Part shown: positions 27,701 to 34,660 of the stretch, in pieces | Position numbering within the stretch: position 1 is the stretch's first letter | Layout of the letters: the number at the start of each line of letters is the position of its first letter | Assembly: GCA_948442695.1 (NCBI GenBank) | Contig: CAOJSF010000001.1 | Coordinates: 226,514-290,513, forward strand | Source: an uncultured Clostridia bacterium | Lineage (GTDB): Bacteria; Bacillota; Clostridia; Christensenellales; UBA1242 | Direction of reading: 5' to 3' | DNA length: 64,000 nucleotides | Program-made: the position numbers and the translations under genes | The notes under the pieces: model-generated | What the model was told of the DNA's origin: nothing | Database searches by the model: none | The model's input: the letters and a program-made list of their open reading frames with translations, nothing else

Positions 27701-28225
27701 GAGAATTGTATCTAGATCCATTTCGCCGAGGACACCAACGATGTCAGGCATTTCAATTTCAAGTAAATTTAAAATTTGATTTACTGGTTTTAATATGTTT
27801 TTTGTATCAATCGACAATTTTCCATTAAATAAGTCAAAATAAGCAGTTTCATTTTGATAACCAAAGTCTATATTATAATATTGATTTTTGCTTTCGATTT
27901 CTGCATTGATAGAGCCATCTACTTTGATTTTTTCAATACCTTGTGATAAATCAATGTTTGCCTCAACTAAAATGCAGAAATTATCAAAAGATGTTTTAAT
28001 GTCTGCTGAAAAATTAAATCCGATATATTCGCTCTGCGAAAAATTATCAACCACTTTTGTTAGTTGAGTTGGAAGTGATGGGGCAGGTGATGGCTTTGAA
28101 GAGTCACCTTTTGAAGAAAGTCTATTTGAATTATTTATAGACAAAGTAATAACCCCGTAGGCAGAAGCCAGCGAGATTAATAGGTATATAATCGCATATG
28201 AAAGATACTTAAATGTTTTTTTCAT
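21791..28225 (-). CDS. Giant exported protein with internal tandem duplication and InlB-type repeats
   Basis: A 2144-residue protein. An N-terminal hydrophobic segment (residues 5-30) is followed by a serine/proline linker. Residues ~50-1600 consist of repeated beta/alpha modules containing phrases such as INIVDILPTLQN, FDIFDTPIVFEMLNREFGL and IEIPNFNDEEYTKV. Two consecutive 405-residue blocks (about 464-868 and 869-1273) look identical. The C-terminal ~430 residues hold about four Listeria-Bacteroides (InlB B-type, Flg_new) repeats recognised by GW(Y/F) and LFAKW/LYAKW endings. There is no LPxTG or C-terminal membrane helix, so the N-terminal helix is probably the anchor. It is 26 bp behind the gene at 28252 and probably in one operon with it. 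Likely an adhesin or envelope protein; no enzyme motif is seen. Confidence 0.75.
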   Translation of the reverse strand: MKKTFKYLSYAIIYLLISLASAYGVITLSINNSNRLSSKGDSSKPSPAPSLPTQLTKVVDNFSQSEYIGFNFSADIKTSFDNFCILVEANIDLSQGIEKIKVDGSINAEIESKNQYYNIDFGYQNETAYFDLFNGKLSIDTKNILKPVNQILNLLEIEMPDIVGVLGEMDLDTILGFFSNLKEEADPADPEKLNLLITLPMIEQVMTIVCDKEYKVDALLFNFVSDDINANIKANFTYPENVEIENKNNEEYVKVNSLLDVVTGTINYIKTNENFAFDIALEYDEYDVSGKLYINPEKQEGKISLNIAENIVNLIYIDKTIYIEYENVYFKFNFNEYAKVCDFIENTFGINLPVEDIINLLNNFNKEDLLKLLSDFGLDMSEIEFNDLSILEKVYIENETTFIKLKDIGTISIGIKDEKFSSIGFTGQNTNISLNTTTYKNINLNVDENNYINIVDILPTLQNGIDIFKANSLSGTLLIDYKEYSLPVDLILSLKDGYAKLSTQINSYNLIIEKVNNKVYINFADKMKVIVNLDNFIDEIIEFLSDINYDIDLSEITDSLKDLNNIFAPQSSPLLFKEFTKTENGIEITLFNDMTIKIVNGCKQITISSGFENINFSASIIASDETIEIPNFNDEEYTKVEDVLDLAKVVINSGIIQAVEGSINYFAQKTIALDFNVDYADAVAKGQIFIDIENLRLFLNAEMSGKKFNIALEKNIVYLEYKNIFVKFDIFDTPIVFEMLNREFGLNLPVEFTTKLLSAVQSGKIENVVDTIKDEFNIDINLDEVKFDISKIDKTFFENIIVDGNKTIIPYGDKTITLEVTDKMLTKFDFNGLGIDLKTSTIEYKENVLSANKENYINIVDILPTLQNGIDIFKANSLSGTLLIDYKEYSLPVDLILSLKDGYAKLSTQINSYNLIIEKVNNKVYINFADKMKVIVNLDNFIDEIIEFLSDINYDIDLSEITDSLKDLNNIFAPQSSPLLFKEFTKTENGIEITLFNDMTIKIVNGCKQITISSGFENINFSASIIASDETIEIPNFNDEEYTKVEDVLDLAKVVINSGIIQAVEGSINYFAQKTIALDFNVDYADAVAKGQIFIDIENLRLFLNAEMSGKKFNIALEKNIVYLEYKNIFVKFDIFDTPIVFEMLNREFGLNLPVEFTTKLLSAVQSGKIENVVDTIKDEFNIDINLDEVKFDISKIDKTFFENIIVDGNKTIIPYGDKTITLEVTDKMLTKFDFNGLGIDLKTSTIEYKENVLSANKENYINIVDILPTLQNVLDIVKSDSIFGNLNVKSQELEIPVVFKVDKKSDNIYAEFIATVYQGVISIYYDNNKVYINIFDQIKLVSDLEELPSAVEELTDGLDTLINPILDLIGISKKVVDSFEENDNATPLFSSFIKTENGLEMIVNGINIKLTNDLKQLLISANIDTLEFNGSIIGNDEIIERATFGEEYIDIEKIFRLVNSAKNMSKREDFHVKGFVDLKLGTLALDTVEFDIYIKVVDKKIQLIVEFPNIPTIPFVTKGLFENVKDRSTKIYFHDDTIYMLRKETKDNKLHQQTIKLSPNSFTSDIYTYIQFAFGFTDTIMEQIRKPAEKYREGDTINLNNVLRNFAIVEETNNSQTRYDLTLNLAEIADNKVLGDLSLRLYIGENENGESYIQELGMNMAVLGGFVNLATPLQNNQDDKTKTIKIVDYGKNIDDKMQELYDYDSSYTFAYDTMMEKTGDGEWTKMSEVLRTITFETNCDTVLPQISAPFKTEITIPTLETIILDDGVTKTIKTFAGWFSSENFEPESLFTSKTMPQSDVTLFAKWDNEVLKYSTINFVTNSSETLDPITALEGEKISIPTLNNKQVVAEDGKTVSTYRFDGWYLDENTTTRFDNFAMPNVDTLLYAKWTLVSVEHSSLLSIYDNDNLIYSIYLPSGKDIDLSGLSNINENTKFYLDSGYMNVFNGSLIMPEYDLSLHVRNKYTLSIKSEFGNAIESITTFWQGQSFTVPTQEDYYVDDGTRTQRDFYFFRGYSVNGVICDIPSIMPNQNTEIVAVWEKETKFYYTVSFDMRWYKVDGCGPAHKLKVEADPIAPIVLLEGSVLDLSIYQPTCIAQKTLIYNNVTYKATSWGTSAWANGTKGGSGVTSIEITSNTTLYACWQEQ
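24406..25620 (-). repeat. 1215-bp tandem repeat, copy 1
   Basis: The first of two adjacent direct repeats inside the giant surface-protein gene. It matches 25621-26835 at a constant offset of 1215 nt (405 codons, in frame). Every stretch I compared was identical. A 34-nt segment starting CATTTTGAAGGGTAGGGAG occurs at 24406, 25621 and 26836 and marks the junctions. Confidence 0.9.
25621..26835 (-). repeat. 1215-bp tandem repeat, copy 2
   Basis: The second copy of the duplicated block, followed at 26836-26869 by a third occurrence of the 34-nt junction sequence. After that the sequence diverges. Confidence 0.9.
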
Positions 28226-28251
28226 TTTAATTCCTTTTTTAGGGGCAATTT

Positions 28252-29601
28252 TTATCCTTTTATTTCTGGAAGCAAAACTTCAGGAAGATTGAAATTATAT
28301 TCAATCTTGACATTTCCGTTGCAAGGGACACCCATTCCAAATTTAACTGCTTTATAGACTTCAAAAACTTCAGTAGTGATAAGATTCCATTTGCTGTCTA
28401 TTGTAGCGATGAGTTTTACGCTGTTAAATTGTGGGTCTGCTTCAAGACCACCAGTTCGACGCACTTCTTTATAATAATTAAGCACGCTTGTCATAGGGTC
28501 GAGAATAAAAGTGATGACATAATTGCCGTTATCGTCTTTTGTCATAGTGCTGGAAGTCACAGTTTTTTCTGATATAATATATGGCGTAACTTTGTCTGGT
28601 AGACCTCCAGTCATGTTTTGATATTCATCTGTTGAAATTGTTTTGTTGTAATACCAGTCAGCATTTCGCTGAGAGATTTTTTTGCCAGTGTAAAGTTTGA
28701 TTTCATTTCCATTTTTCTTATCATTTTTGTAGATGTCAAGGTTTGCAACTGAAATTGTTCCTGTGCTTATTGATTCAAAAGTGTAAATGTCGTCTATATG
28801 TCGTCTTTGGCTATAAATTGTTTGGGCAATACCCATTGAAACCGCCTTTCCATTTCCAGTGAAGAGATAATTGTCAGCCAGTGAAGCGTTATGGATAGAA
28901 AGCAAAACATTGTCAACATGAGATAGGGTGTCAGGTGTGGCGTTGCCAACATAATCAAGCCAGTTCTCTTGCTTGTCCGAAGAAATATTGAAATTTTCTG
29001 ACAAGACTTGACTTATAGGCTTTATGTAATTTTCAGCAGATAGCGAACTATAATCTGGTGACTTTAAGTTTGTGTTGAAATACCATACGCCCAGCCCACT
29101 GCCAGTAAAAATTCCTAAAACCGTAAGAACACTTAAAACTTTAAGTTTGTGTGATAATGTAGTTTTTTGTTTTATGCTCTTCTTCTTGTGTTTGCGTTTT
29201 TTACTGTTTGGTTTAGATTTTTCGGTGTTTAAAAGTTTGTCCAGTGCCTCATCTTTTGCTTCATCATCTAATTTGTCTTCTTCTTTGCTATTTGACAGGG
29301 TGGCAGAATCAAAATTTTCTTTCAAAATATCTTGATTATAATTTGCACTTGTGTCTTTGGTGGCGAAATTGTCAACAGATGTATTTTTTGCGTCGATGGC
29401 TTTGCTGTCTTTATCGTTATTGTCTAAATTGTTTTGTATTTCTATGTTATCATTTTTTAAATTGTCACGCTTGAATGCTTTTTTTTGTTTGCAAAAAACT
29501 AAGGCTTCAATATCCGAAGTCGATTTTTGTCGTGTCTTTGTTTTTTTATTTATATTTTCGCTTGAAAAAGCGGTGTTATCATTTTTGTGGTTTTTAACCA
29601 T
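28252..29601 (-). CDS. Membrane-anchored exported protein of unknown function
   Basis: A 449-residue protein. The first ~150 residues are hydrophilic, with many K, N, D and S, and must be cytoplasmic. A single membrane segment (VLSVLTVLGIFTGSGLGVWYF, split here by topology only) follows near residue 165-185. The outer domain of ~260 residues has mixed beta/alpha pattern and ends in NLPEVLLPEIKG. The start at 29601 is chosen because GGGAGA lies 5 nt upstream; the longer ATG start 12 codons earlier has none. It is upstream of, and probably co-transcribed with, the 2144-residue surface protein. No family recognised. Confidence 0.7.
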   Translation of the reverse strand: MVKNHKNDNTAFSSENINKKTKTRQKSTSDIEALVFCKQKKAFKRDNLKNDNIEIQNNLDNNDKDSKAIDAKNTSVDNFATKDTSANYNQDILKENFDSATLSNSKEEDKLDDEAKDEALDKLLNTEKSKPNSKKRKHKKKSIKQKTTLSHKLKVLSVLTVLGIFTGSGLGVWYFNTNLKSPDYSSLSAENYIKPISQVLSENFNISSDKQENWLDYVGNATPDTLSHVDNVLLSIHNASLADNYLFTGNGKAVSMGIAQTIYSQRRHIDDIYTFESISTGTISVANLDIYKNDKKNGNEIKLYTGKKISQRNADWYYNKTISTDEYQNMTGGLPDKVTPYIISEKTVTSSTMTKDDNGNYVITFILDPMTSVLNYYKEVRRTGGLEADPQFNSVKLIATIDSKWNLITTEVFEVYKAVKFGMGVPCNGNVKIEYNFNLPEVLLPEIKG

Positions 29602-29715
29602 GTTCTCCCTCATGCTTTTAGGGCAAAAGCAGGTCACTTGCCATTGACATATTAAGTTGTAAATATATTGTCATGGATGAAAATTCCATGTAAAAATCAA
29701 ATTTGTGTGAAGCAG

Positions 29716-29766
29716 TCAAATTGCAAATGAATATGCTTCTGGAAGTGTGATGACAATTTTTATCAT
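29716..29766 (-). CDS. Possible 16-residue upstream ORF in the leader
   Basis: The minus-strand frame ATG...TGA encodes MIKIVITLPEAYSFAI, with AGGGAAAG before the ATG. It lies within the leader between the promoter at 29917 and the gene at 29601. There is no run of a single amino acid as in attenuator peptides. It may be a chance ORF. Confidence 0.25.
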   Translation of the reverse strand: MIKIVITLPEAYSFAI

Positions 29767-29888
29767 CTCTTTCCCTAAAATTTATGTAATTTTATACCGT
29801 AAACTTTTTAGTCTTTTCTTACTTTTTTGTATTTGTAAAGATTGTAAAAGTGAAATATTATATAAAGATAATATTACGATATGAATAT

Positions 29889-29917
29889 ATTATAATATAT
29901 ATAAAAGCATTTGTCAA
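29889..29917 (-). promoter_or_regulatory. Consensus promoter of the surface-protein operon
   Basis: On the minus strand a perfect TTGACA (29917-29912) and a perfect TATAAT (29894-29889) are separated by 17 nt. Transcription would begin near 29882, leaving a ~280-nt leader before the ATG at 29601. Confidence 0.8.
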
Positions 29918-30119
29918 TAATTTTTGCAAAAAAAAATTATAAAAATTCAAAAATATTTTTGAATAAATATTCAAAATATTAAATAAATATACACAATATT
30001 TCAAACAGATGCTGTTGATTTTGTTGAATGATTTTAGGTTGTTTTGGTTTTGAAAAAACTCTTTTTTTAAAGTGCAATTTGAATTAAGTAAAATTTTTTA
30101 AAAAAGTAAGAGAAAATGC

Positions 30120-30148
30120 TTGACAAACCCTTATATTTATTATAAAAT
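30120..30148 (+). promoter_or_regulatory. Promoter of rplM-rpsI
   Basis: TTGACA at 30120-30125 is followed after 17 nt by TAAAAT (30143-30148), or TATAAA two bases earlier. A TGC-like stretch precedes the -35. Transcription should start at about 30154-30156, exactly at the foot of the leader hairpin. Confidence 0.75.
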
Positions 30149-30153
30149 AAAAA

Positions 30154-30214
30154 GCGTCTTAAATTAAGGCGTTTTTTGTTTGTATTAGCCCCACAGGAAA
30201 AAACACCTTAAGAC
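30154..30214 (+). promoter_or_regulatory. Putative L13-type leader with alternative hairpins
   Basis: CGTCTT (30155-30160) pairs with AAGGCG (30166-30171), followed by six T residues, so the 5' end resembles a terminator. The competing segment TTAAGGCGTTTTTT (30164-30177) can pair with AAAAAACACCTTAA (30198-30211) at 13 of 14 positions, and GTCTTAA (30156-30162) can instead pair with TTAAGAC (30208-30214). The last pairing ends just before the ribosome site GGAGG of rplM. Firmicutes are known to carry an L13 leader at this place; assignment to that family is inference. Confidence 0.55.
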
Positions 30215-30229
30215 ATGTTCGGAGGAAAA

Positions 30230-30673
30230 ATGAAAACATATTTAGCAAAACCAGCGGACATTGAAAGAAAATGGTTCGTTGTGGATGCGGCAGGTGCACC
30301 ACTCGGAAGAGTAGCAACTACAGTCGCTGATATTTTAACTGGAAAAACAAAAACTATTTACACACCAAATGTAGATTGTGGTGATTTCGTAGTAGTTATA
30401 AATTCTGATAAGGTTGTTCTTACTGGAAACAAACTTATTGACAAAAAACACAGATGGCATACAGGTTATGTAGGCGGTCTTAAAGAGGTAAATTATGGCA
30501 CTTTAATGGCAAGCAATTCACCAAAAGCAATTGAACTTGCAGTTAAGGGAATGTTGCCAAAAACTTCTTTGGGAAGAAAGCAAATTACAAGACTTCATGT
30601 TTATAAAGATGAGGCACATAAGCATTCTGCTCAACAGCCTCAGAAAGTTGAAGTAAAAGGAGTAAGAAACTAA
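30230..30673 (+). CDS. rplM: 50S ribosomal protein L13
   Basis: L13 is an early-assembling protein of the large ribosomal subunit. The 147-residue protein starts [15 protein letters not shown] and carries the conserved [22 protein letters not shown] and MLPKTSLGR blocks. The ATG at 30230 is used because GGAGG is 5 nt upstream; the in-frame ATG at 30215 would include the ribosome site itself. It overlaps rpsI by one base. The 5' leader may allow autogenous control. Confidence 0.98.
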   Translation: MKTYLAKPADIERKWFVVDAAGAPLGRVATTVADILTGKTKTIYTPNVDCGDFVVVINSDKVVLTGNKLIDKKHRWHTGYVGGLKEVNYGTLMASNSPKAIELAVKGMLPKTSLGRKQITRLHVYKDEAHKHSAQQPQKVEVKGVRN

Positions 30674-31083
30674 TGGCAGAAAAGAAAACAAAGTCAGCAA
30701 GTCAAATTATTTCAACTGGCAGAAGAAAAAAATCAATCGCAAGAGTTAGACTTTTTGCTGGAAGTGGAAAATGCACAGTAAATGGTCGTGAAATGGGAGA
30801 ATATCTTCAAAGAGATACACTTCTTTTGGTTGCTCGTCAACCATTTGAAATCACTGGCACTGGTGACAAGTATGATGTAATCGTTCGTGTTGTTGGTGGT
30901 GGTGTTTCTGGACAAGCAGGTGCAATTTGTCATGGTATTGCAAGAGCACTTGTAAAAGCAGATGAAATGTATAAGAGCGAACTTAAGAAAGCAGGACTTC
31001 TCACTCGTGATTCAAGAATGAAAGAAAGAAAGAAGTATGGCTTGAAGAAGGCAAGAAAGGCTTCTCAGTTCTCAAAACGTTAA
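30673..31083 (+). CDS. rpsI: 30S ribosomal protein S9
   Basis: S9 is a small-subunit protein whose C-terminal tail reaches the P-site tRNA. The sequence has the typical [12 protein letters not shown] start region, [19 protein letters not shown] and the [12 protein letters not shown] ending, with the terminal Lys-Arg that contacts tRNA. Its ATG overlaps the rplM stop (TAATG). This is the usual bacterial rplM-rpsI operon. A terminator follows. Confidence 0.98.
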   Translation: MAEKKTKSASQIISTGRRKKSIARVRLFAGSGKCTVNGREMGEYLQRDTLLLVARQPFEITGTGDKYDVIVRVVGGGVSGQAGAICHGIARALVKADEMYKSELKKAGLLTRDSRMKERKKYGLKKARKASQFSKR

Positions 31084-31090
31084 TATTTAC

Positions 31091-31127
31091 AAAAAAAGAG
31101 GATTTGCAAATGCAAGTCCTTTTTTGT
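31091..31127 (+). terminator. Rho-independent terminator after rpsI
   Basis: GGATTTGCA and TGCAAGTCC form a 9-bp stem with one G-U pair, extended by an A-run and a T-run on the two sides. Confidence 0.85.
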
Positions 31128-31338
31128 TTGTTTTATATATGAAGGAATGAAGTAGCGAATAAAATTTTATTGTTGATTTTAAATTATTTAAGTAATTTTT
31201 AATATATTTTAATGATTTTGCGTGTATTTTTAAGGTTTTTTATTAAATTTTAGTTAAAAATGCAAATAAAGTATCCAAATCATTCAAATTGCTTTTATTT
31301 TTGGCAATATTATAGTAATATAATGTTGGGAGAAAATT

Positions 31339-32268
31339 ATGACTCAGATAGACTTTGAAAAAAAAATATATGATGTTGTTATTGTTGGCGGAGGTGTTGC
31401 CGGAATTACTGCTGGAATTTATTGTAAAAGAGCGGGTAAAAAAGTGGTTGTGATCGAGCGTATGGCAATCGGAGGTCAACTTAATTTTATTGATAAGATT
31501 GAAAATTACACCGGTTTTGGTGTCACTGATGGTGCAAGTTTGGTTGGTGGTTTATATGATCATGTTGAGAGTTTGGGACTTGAAATTGTATATGATGAGG
31601 TAGTTGATTATCAGTTTGATAGTGATGAAAAAGTAGTCAAGTGTAAAAATGGAAATTATCAGGCAGGTGCAGTTGTTCTTGCTTTGGGAAGCAATCCAAA
31701 AGAACTTGAAATTCCTGGTGAAAAGGAATTTAAAGGTATGGGAGTAAGTTATTGTGTGCAATGTGATGGCAATTTCTTTAAAGGCAAAAAGACTGCTGTT
31801 GTGGGAAGTAATCAGTCTGCAATAGATGGTGCTTGTTTTCTGGCTGGACTTTGTGAAAAGGTATATTTAATTGCCCGATATGATATAGAAAATTTCAATC
31901 TTGACAAGATAAAATCTTTGAATAATGTTGAGATGATTGATGATACTAAACCATTAGAAATAAGAGGAAAAGATTGTGTGGAAGCATTAATCATTGCAAA
32001 GGATGAGTGCGAAAAAGAGATTGAGGTAGATGGGGTGTTTGTTGTGGCAGGCAACCGTCCAAATACATCCGCTTTGAAAGGAAAAATTGATCTTTCTGAA
32101 GAAGGTTTTATTGTCTGCGACGAGAATATGCAGGCAAGTGTGAAAGGTGTGTTTGCTTGTGGAGACGTGAGAAAGTCAAAACTCAAGCAGATTGCAACAG
32201 CGGTTGGAGATGGTGCGATAGCAGGCGTTATGGCTTCAACTCACTCATCAAACTTAAAAAATAAGTAA
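31339..32268 (+). CDS. Thioredoxin-reductase-like flavoprotein
   Basis: A 309-residue FAD/NAD(P) oxidoreductase of the TrxB type. The FAD site is VIVGGGVAGITAGIY (residues ~13-27), with GGQL and the closing FACGDV...QIATAVGDGA block. The redox-active pair is CVQC (residues ~139-142), where TrxB has CATC. The second nucleotide site, VVGSNQSAIDGA, is unusual because the GGG-S-A signature reads GSNQSA. It probably reduces thioredoxin, but with these changes a ferredoxin-dependent or other partner cannot be excluded; no thioredoxin gene is nearby. Confidence 0.85.
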   Translation: MTQIDFEKKIYDVVIVGGGVAGITAGIYCKRAGKKVVVIERMAIGGQLNFIDKIENYTGFGVTDGASLVGGLYDHVESLGLEIVYDEVVDYQFDSDEKVVKCKNGNYQAGAVVLALGSNPKELEIPGEKEFKGMGVSYCVQCDGNFFKGKKTAVVGSNQSAIDGACFLAGLCEKVYLIARYDIENFNLDKIKSLNNVEMIDDTKPLEIRGKDCVEALIIAKDECEKEIEVDGVFVVAGNRPNTSALKGKIDLSEEGFIVCDENMQASVKGVFACGDVRKSKLKQIATAVGDGAIAGVMASTHSSNLKNK

Positions 32269-32290
32269 AAAGATAAAATTTAAAATAAAT

Positions 32291-32343
32291 AAAAAATCGA
32301 CATGAAATGTGAATCTCTACGCATATAACAGGTCGATTTTTTT
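32291..32343 (+). terminator. Rho-independent terminator
   Basis: AAAAAATCGAC pairs with GTCGATTTTTTT. The long internal loop of ~30 nt includes no obvious second stem. It lies between convergent genes and may stop both. Confidence 0.65.
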
Positions 32344-32477
32344 GTGTCAAAAATGTATAATTATGCAAAATTCAATTTTTAGCAAATTTGCAAAATTTAA
32401 AAAATTGTATAAATATTAGTATGTTTATACATTTTTATAATGTGATAAGATTATGAATTTTACGATGAAAGTATATT

Positions 32478-33686
32478 TTATTCTTGAGGGTGAGGTGAAG
32501 TGTTTATAAATTGTGCCTTGTCAGACGCTAAAAATATTTTGCCATATTTTTTGTTTATTTCTACAATTACATTTGAATAGTCTTTTTCATTATTGTCAAA
32601 CATGGAAAGTTGTCTTATTGATGCGCTTGTTAGGTTTGACATTTTTATTCTTATTGCTCGCAGTGGGGCATTATATTTAAAGATGGTGTCGCATAGTTGC
32701 ATTGCCATATTTGAAATCTCTTTTACCGAATTTGTAGGTTTGATTTTTGAAGATTTGGCTATTGTTTTTAGAGAATTTGATTTAAGTTTTATTGATATTG
32801 TTGAGCCTAAGACATTGTGTCTGACCATTCGGCTTGATACCTTTTGGGCAAGGAAAAAAACCACTTTTTCAATTTCTTTTCTGTTGGTGATATCTCTTAT
32901 TGTAGTCGTGCCATTTCCTATGCTTTTTGGAGGAGGTAATTTATAATAATCAAGCACCGGGACATCTCTCAGGGCGAGTAAATCTGCCTTTAAATTTGTA
33001 CCATTTATTCCCATAATATTATCTAGAAAAGAATCGTCAAGATTGACAAAATCTTCTATAGTTTTTATCCCTATTTGAGAAAACTTTTTTTCAAGTCTGT
33101 TTCCTATTCCGACGATAGAATTTAATGGCAAATTATATGTCATATCTTTAAATTTTTTATAAGAAATAACGGTTGTAAAATCTGGTTTTCGCATATCCGA
33201 GCCGAGTTTTGCAAAAATTTTAGAAAAAGAAACACCAACAGATATGGTAATATTGAGTTCTTTCTTGACTCTCTGCCTAAGTTCGTCTGCAATTTCAATT
33301 CCACTTTTTTTAAGATATTTTTCGCTTCCTGTCACATCAAGCCAGCATTCATCTAAGCCTAATGGTTCGACGAAATTTGTATATTCAAGATAGATGCTGT
33401 GAAGTTCTTGACTGATTTGTTCATAAAGGTCATAATGAGGGGGCAGGCATACAAGTTTTGGGCATAACGCTTTTGCTTCTCCTATAATTTGTCCTGTTTT
33501 GACGCCATATTTTTTTGCAATCTCATTTTTTGCAAGAATTATACCAGTTCGCTTATTTGGATTTCCGGTTACTGCGACCGGTTTATTAAACAAATCTTTA
33601 TTTAAAGAACATTCTACCGATGCAAAAAAATTATTTACATCAGCGTGCAAAATAACCCTTTTATTTGTTTGCATTTTTTCATTCAT
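32478..33686 (-). CDS. dinB: Y-family DNA polymerase IV
   Basis: A 402-residue translesion polymerase. The palm motifs HADVNNFFASVE (first catalytic Asp, residue ~15) and LGLDECWLDVT (Asp-Glu pair) are intact, and GIGNRLEKKFSQIGI forms the helix-hairpin-helix thumb. The little-finger domain with RMVRHNVLGSTISIKLK follows. The C-terminal sliding-clamp motif reads RQLSMF, matching the QLxLF type. No ribosome site is evident, and a TATTAT/TATACA box ends within ~10 nt of the ATG, so the leader is extremely short. No LexA box was recognised. Divergent from the gene at 33719. Confidence 0.93.
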   Translation of the reverse strand: MNEKMQTNKRVILHADVNNFFASVECSLNKDLFNKPVAVTGNPNKRTGIILAKNEIAKKYGVKTGQIIGEAKALCPKLVCLPPHYDLYEQISQELHSIYLEYTNFVEPLGLDECWLDVTGSEKYLKKSGIEIADELRQRVKKELNITISVGVSFSKIFAKLGSDMRKPDFTTVISYKKFKDMTYNLPLNSIVGIGNRLEKKFSQIGIKTIEDFVNLDDSFLDNIMGINGTNLKADLLALRDVPVLDYYKLPPPKSIGNGTTTIRDITNRKEIEKVVFFLAQKVSSRMVRHNVLGSTISIKLKSNSLKTIAKSSKIKPTNSVKEISNMAMQLCDTIFKYNAPLRAIRIKMSNLTSASIRQLSMFDNNEKDYSNVIVEINKKYGKIFLASDKAQFINTSPHPQE

Positions 33687-33718
33687 TTGTTGTATAATAG
33701 GTAAATAAATGGGGAATT

Positions 33719-34660
33719 ATGCACAACTTTGATAAATCATTTAAAAATCATTATTGTGACGCTTTGGCGTGCGGACTGGGTGAATTTATAGACATATTTA
33801 ATAATGATATAGAAGATTTTTTATATTTATTGTCTTATGAAGAACTTGAAAACATTTGTGAGTTTTCTGTTTTGAAAAATAGGTTGGCAGGTGTTGGCGA
33901 ACTTTTGATTAAAGTGCCAAAGCCTTCTCTTGCAATAAAATCAATGCAAAAATATGGTGTGGAGGGCAGTGAAATATTGTCCGCCCGCTTTATAGAAAGT
34001 ATGAAAGCCGGTGACCTTTTAGGCGGGCGTATAATACTTTGTGTGGAAGACATACTTGACTATAATGAAGGCATTTTGGCAGAGTTGTCAGACACGATTG
34101 CAAGGGCAGATATTCCTATAATGATATTTTTAGGTCAAACACTGGAAGAAATAGGAAAAATTGTCAATAAATTTCAAAAATCACCTGTTGAGGTGCTGGA
34201 AGATTTTGGTTTTCTTGATAGAAATTGTTTTATTTATGGACTTAATTTTATTGATAAAGAGGATCAAAAGTTGCTTTTAAATTATGATACAAACCTTATT
34301 TTGTCGCCTAGAAGTGATGCTGAAGAGGGAAAAGGTGCAATAAATTTATATAATTTTATTTATAATGGTTTAAAGTTTGTCTTTTCAAGTGGAAAGTGTT
34401 ATAATATAGATATGCTAGGCGAGGGGAAACTTGCAAGTTTAAATACAAATAATCTCATGTATGAAAGGGGACTTGTCAAAGAAAGTGACTTAAATAAAGC
34501 AGTTTTTATTGATGAAAAGATGCCTTATATTGAAGAGGGAAATTTAAGAATTTTATATGATGATAAATTTGTTTTAAATCAGCCTGAATTATTGCAGGAT
34601 TATAATATCTTGAGAGAAAAGGTGAGAAAAATAGCATTGAAAATAAAGGAGAAAATATAA
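33719..34660 (+). CDS. Degenerate amidohydrolase-like protein
   Basis: A 313-residue protein that aligns in outline with amidohydrolases of the 5'-methylthioadenosine/S-adenosylhomocysteine deaminase or TRZ/ATZ type. The ending LILSPRSDAEEGKGAINLYN matches the usual VHCPRSN..LGxGxxP block. FVFSSGKCYNIDMLGEGKLASLN matches the LGTDSxxSNxxxDMLxExRxA block. However, the HxH pair at the start, the His of the VHG strand (here IYGLNF) and the Asp of LGTDS (here SSG) are all missing, so metal-dependent catalysis is unlikely. TATAAT lies at 33694-33699, and GGGGA precedes the ATG. It overlaps tex by one base. Confidence 0.65.
   Translation: MHNFDKSFKNHYCDALACGLGEFIDIFNNDIEDFLYLLSYEELENICEFSVLKNRLAGVGELLIKVPKPSLAIKSMQKYGVEGSEILSARFIESMKAGDLLGGRIILCVEDILDYNEGILAELSDTIARADIPIMIFLGQTLEEIGKIVNKFQKSPVEVLEDFGFLDRNCFIYGLNFIDKEDQKLLLNYDTNLILSPRSDAEEGKGAINLYNFIYNGLKFVFSSGKCYNIDMLGEGKLASLNTNNLMYERGLVKESDLNKAVFIDEKMPYIEEGNLRILYDDKFVLNQPELLQDYNILREKVRKIALKIKEKI

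Larger units (their letters stand above)
29602..30119. other. Gene-poor AT-rich region between divergent units
   Basis: About 520 bp separates the minus-strand surface-protein operon from rplM. It contains the operon's promoter (29889-29917) and an unusually long (~280 nt) leader with possible hairpins and a 16-codon ORF. The remaining 200 bp are very AT-rich, with overlapping A/T palindromes around 29940-30000. I see no further gene. Confidence 0.6.
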
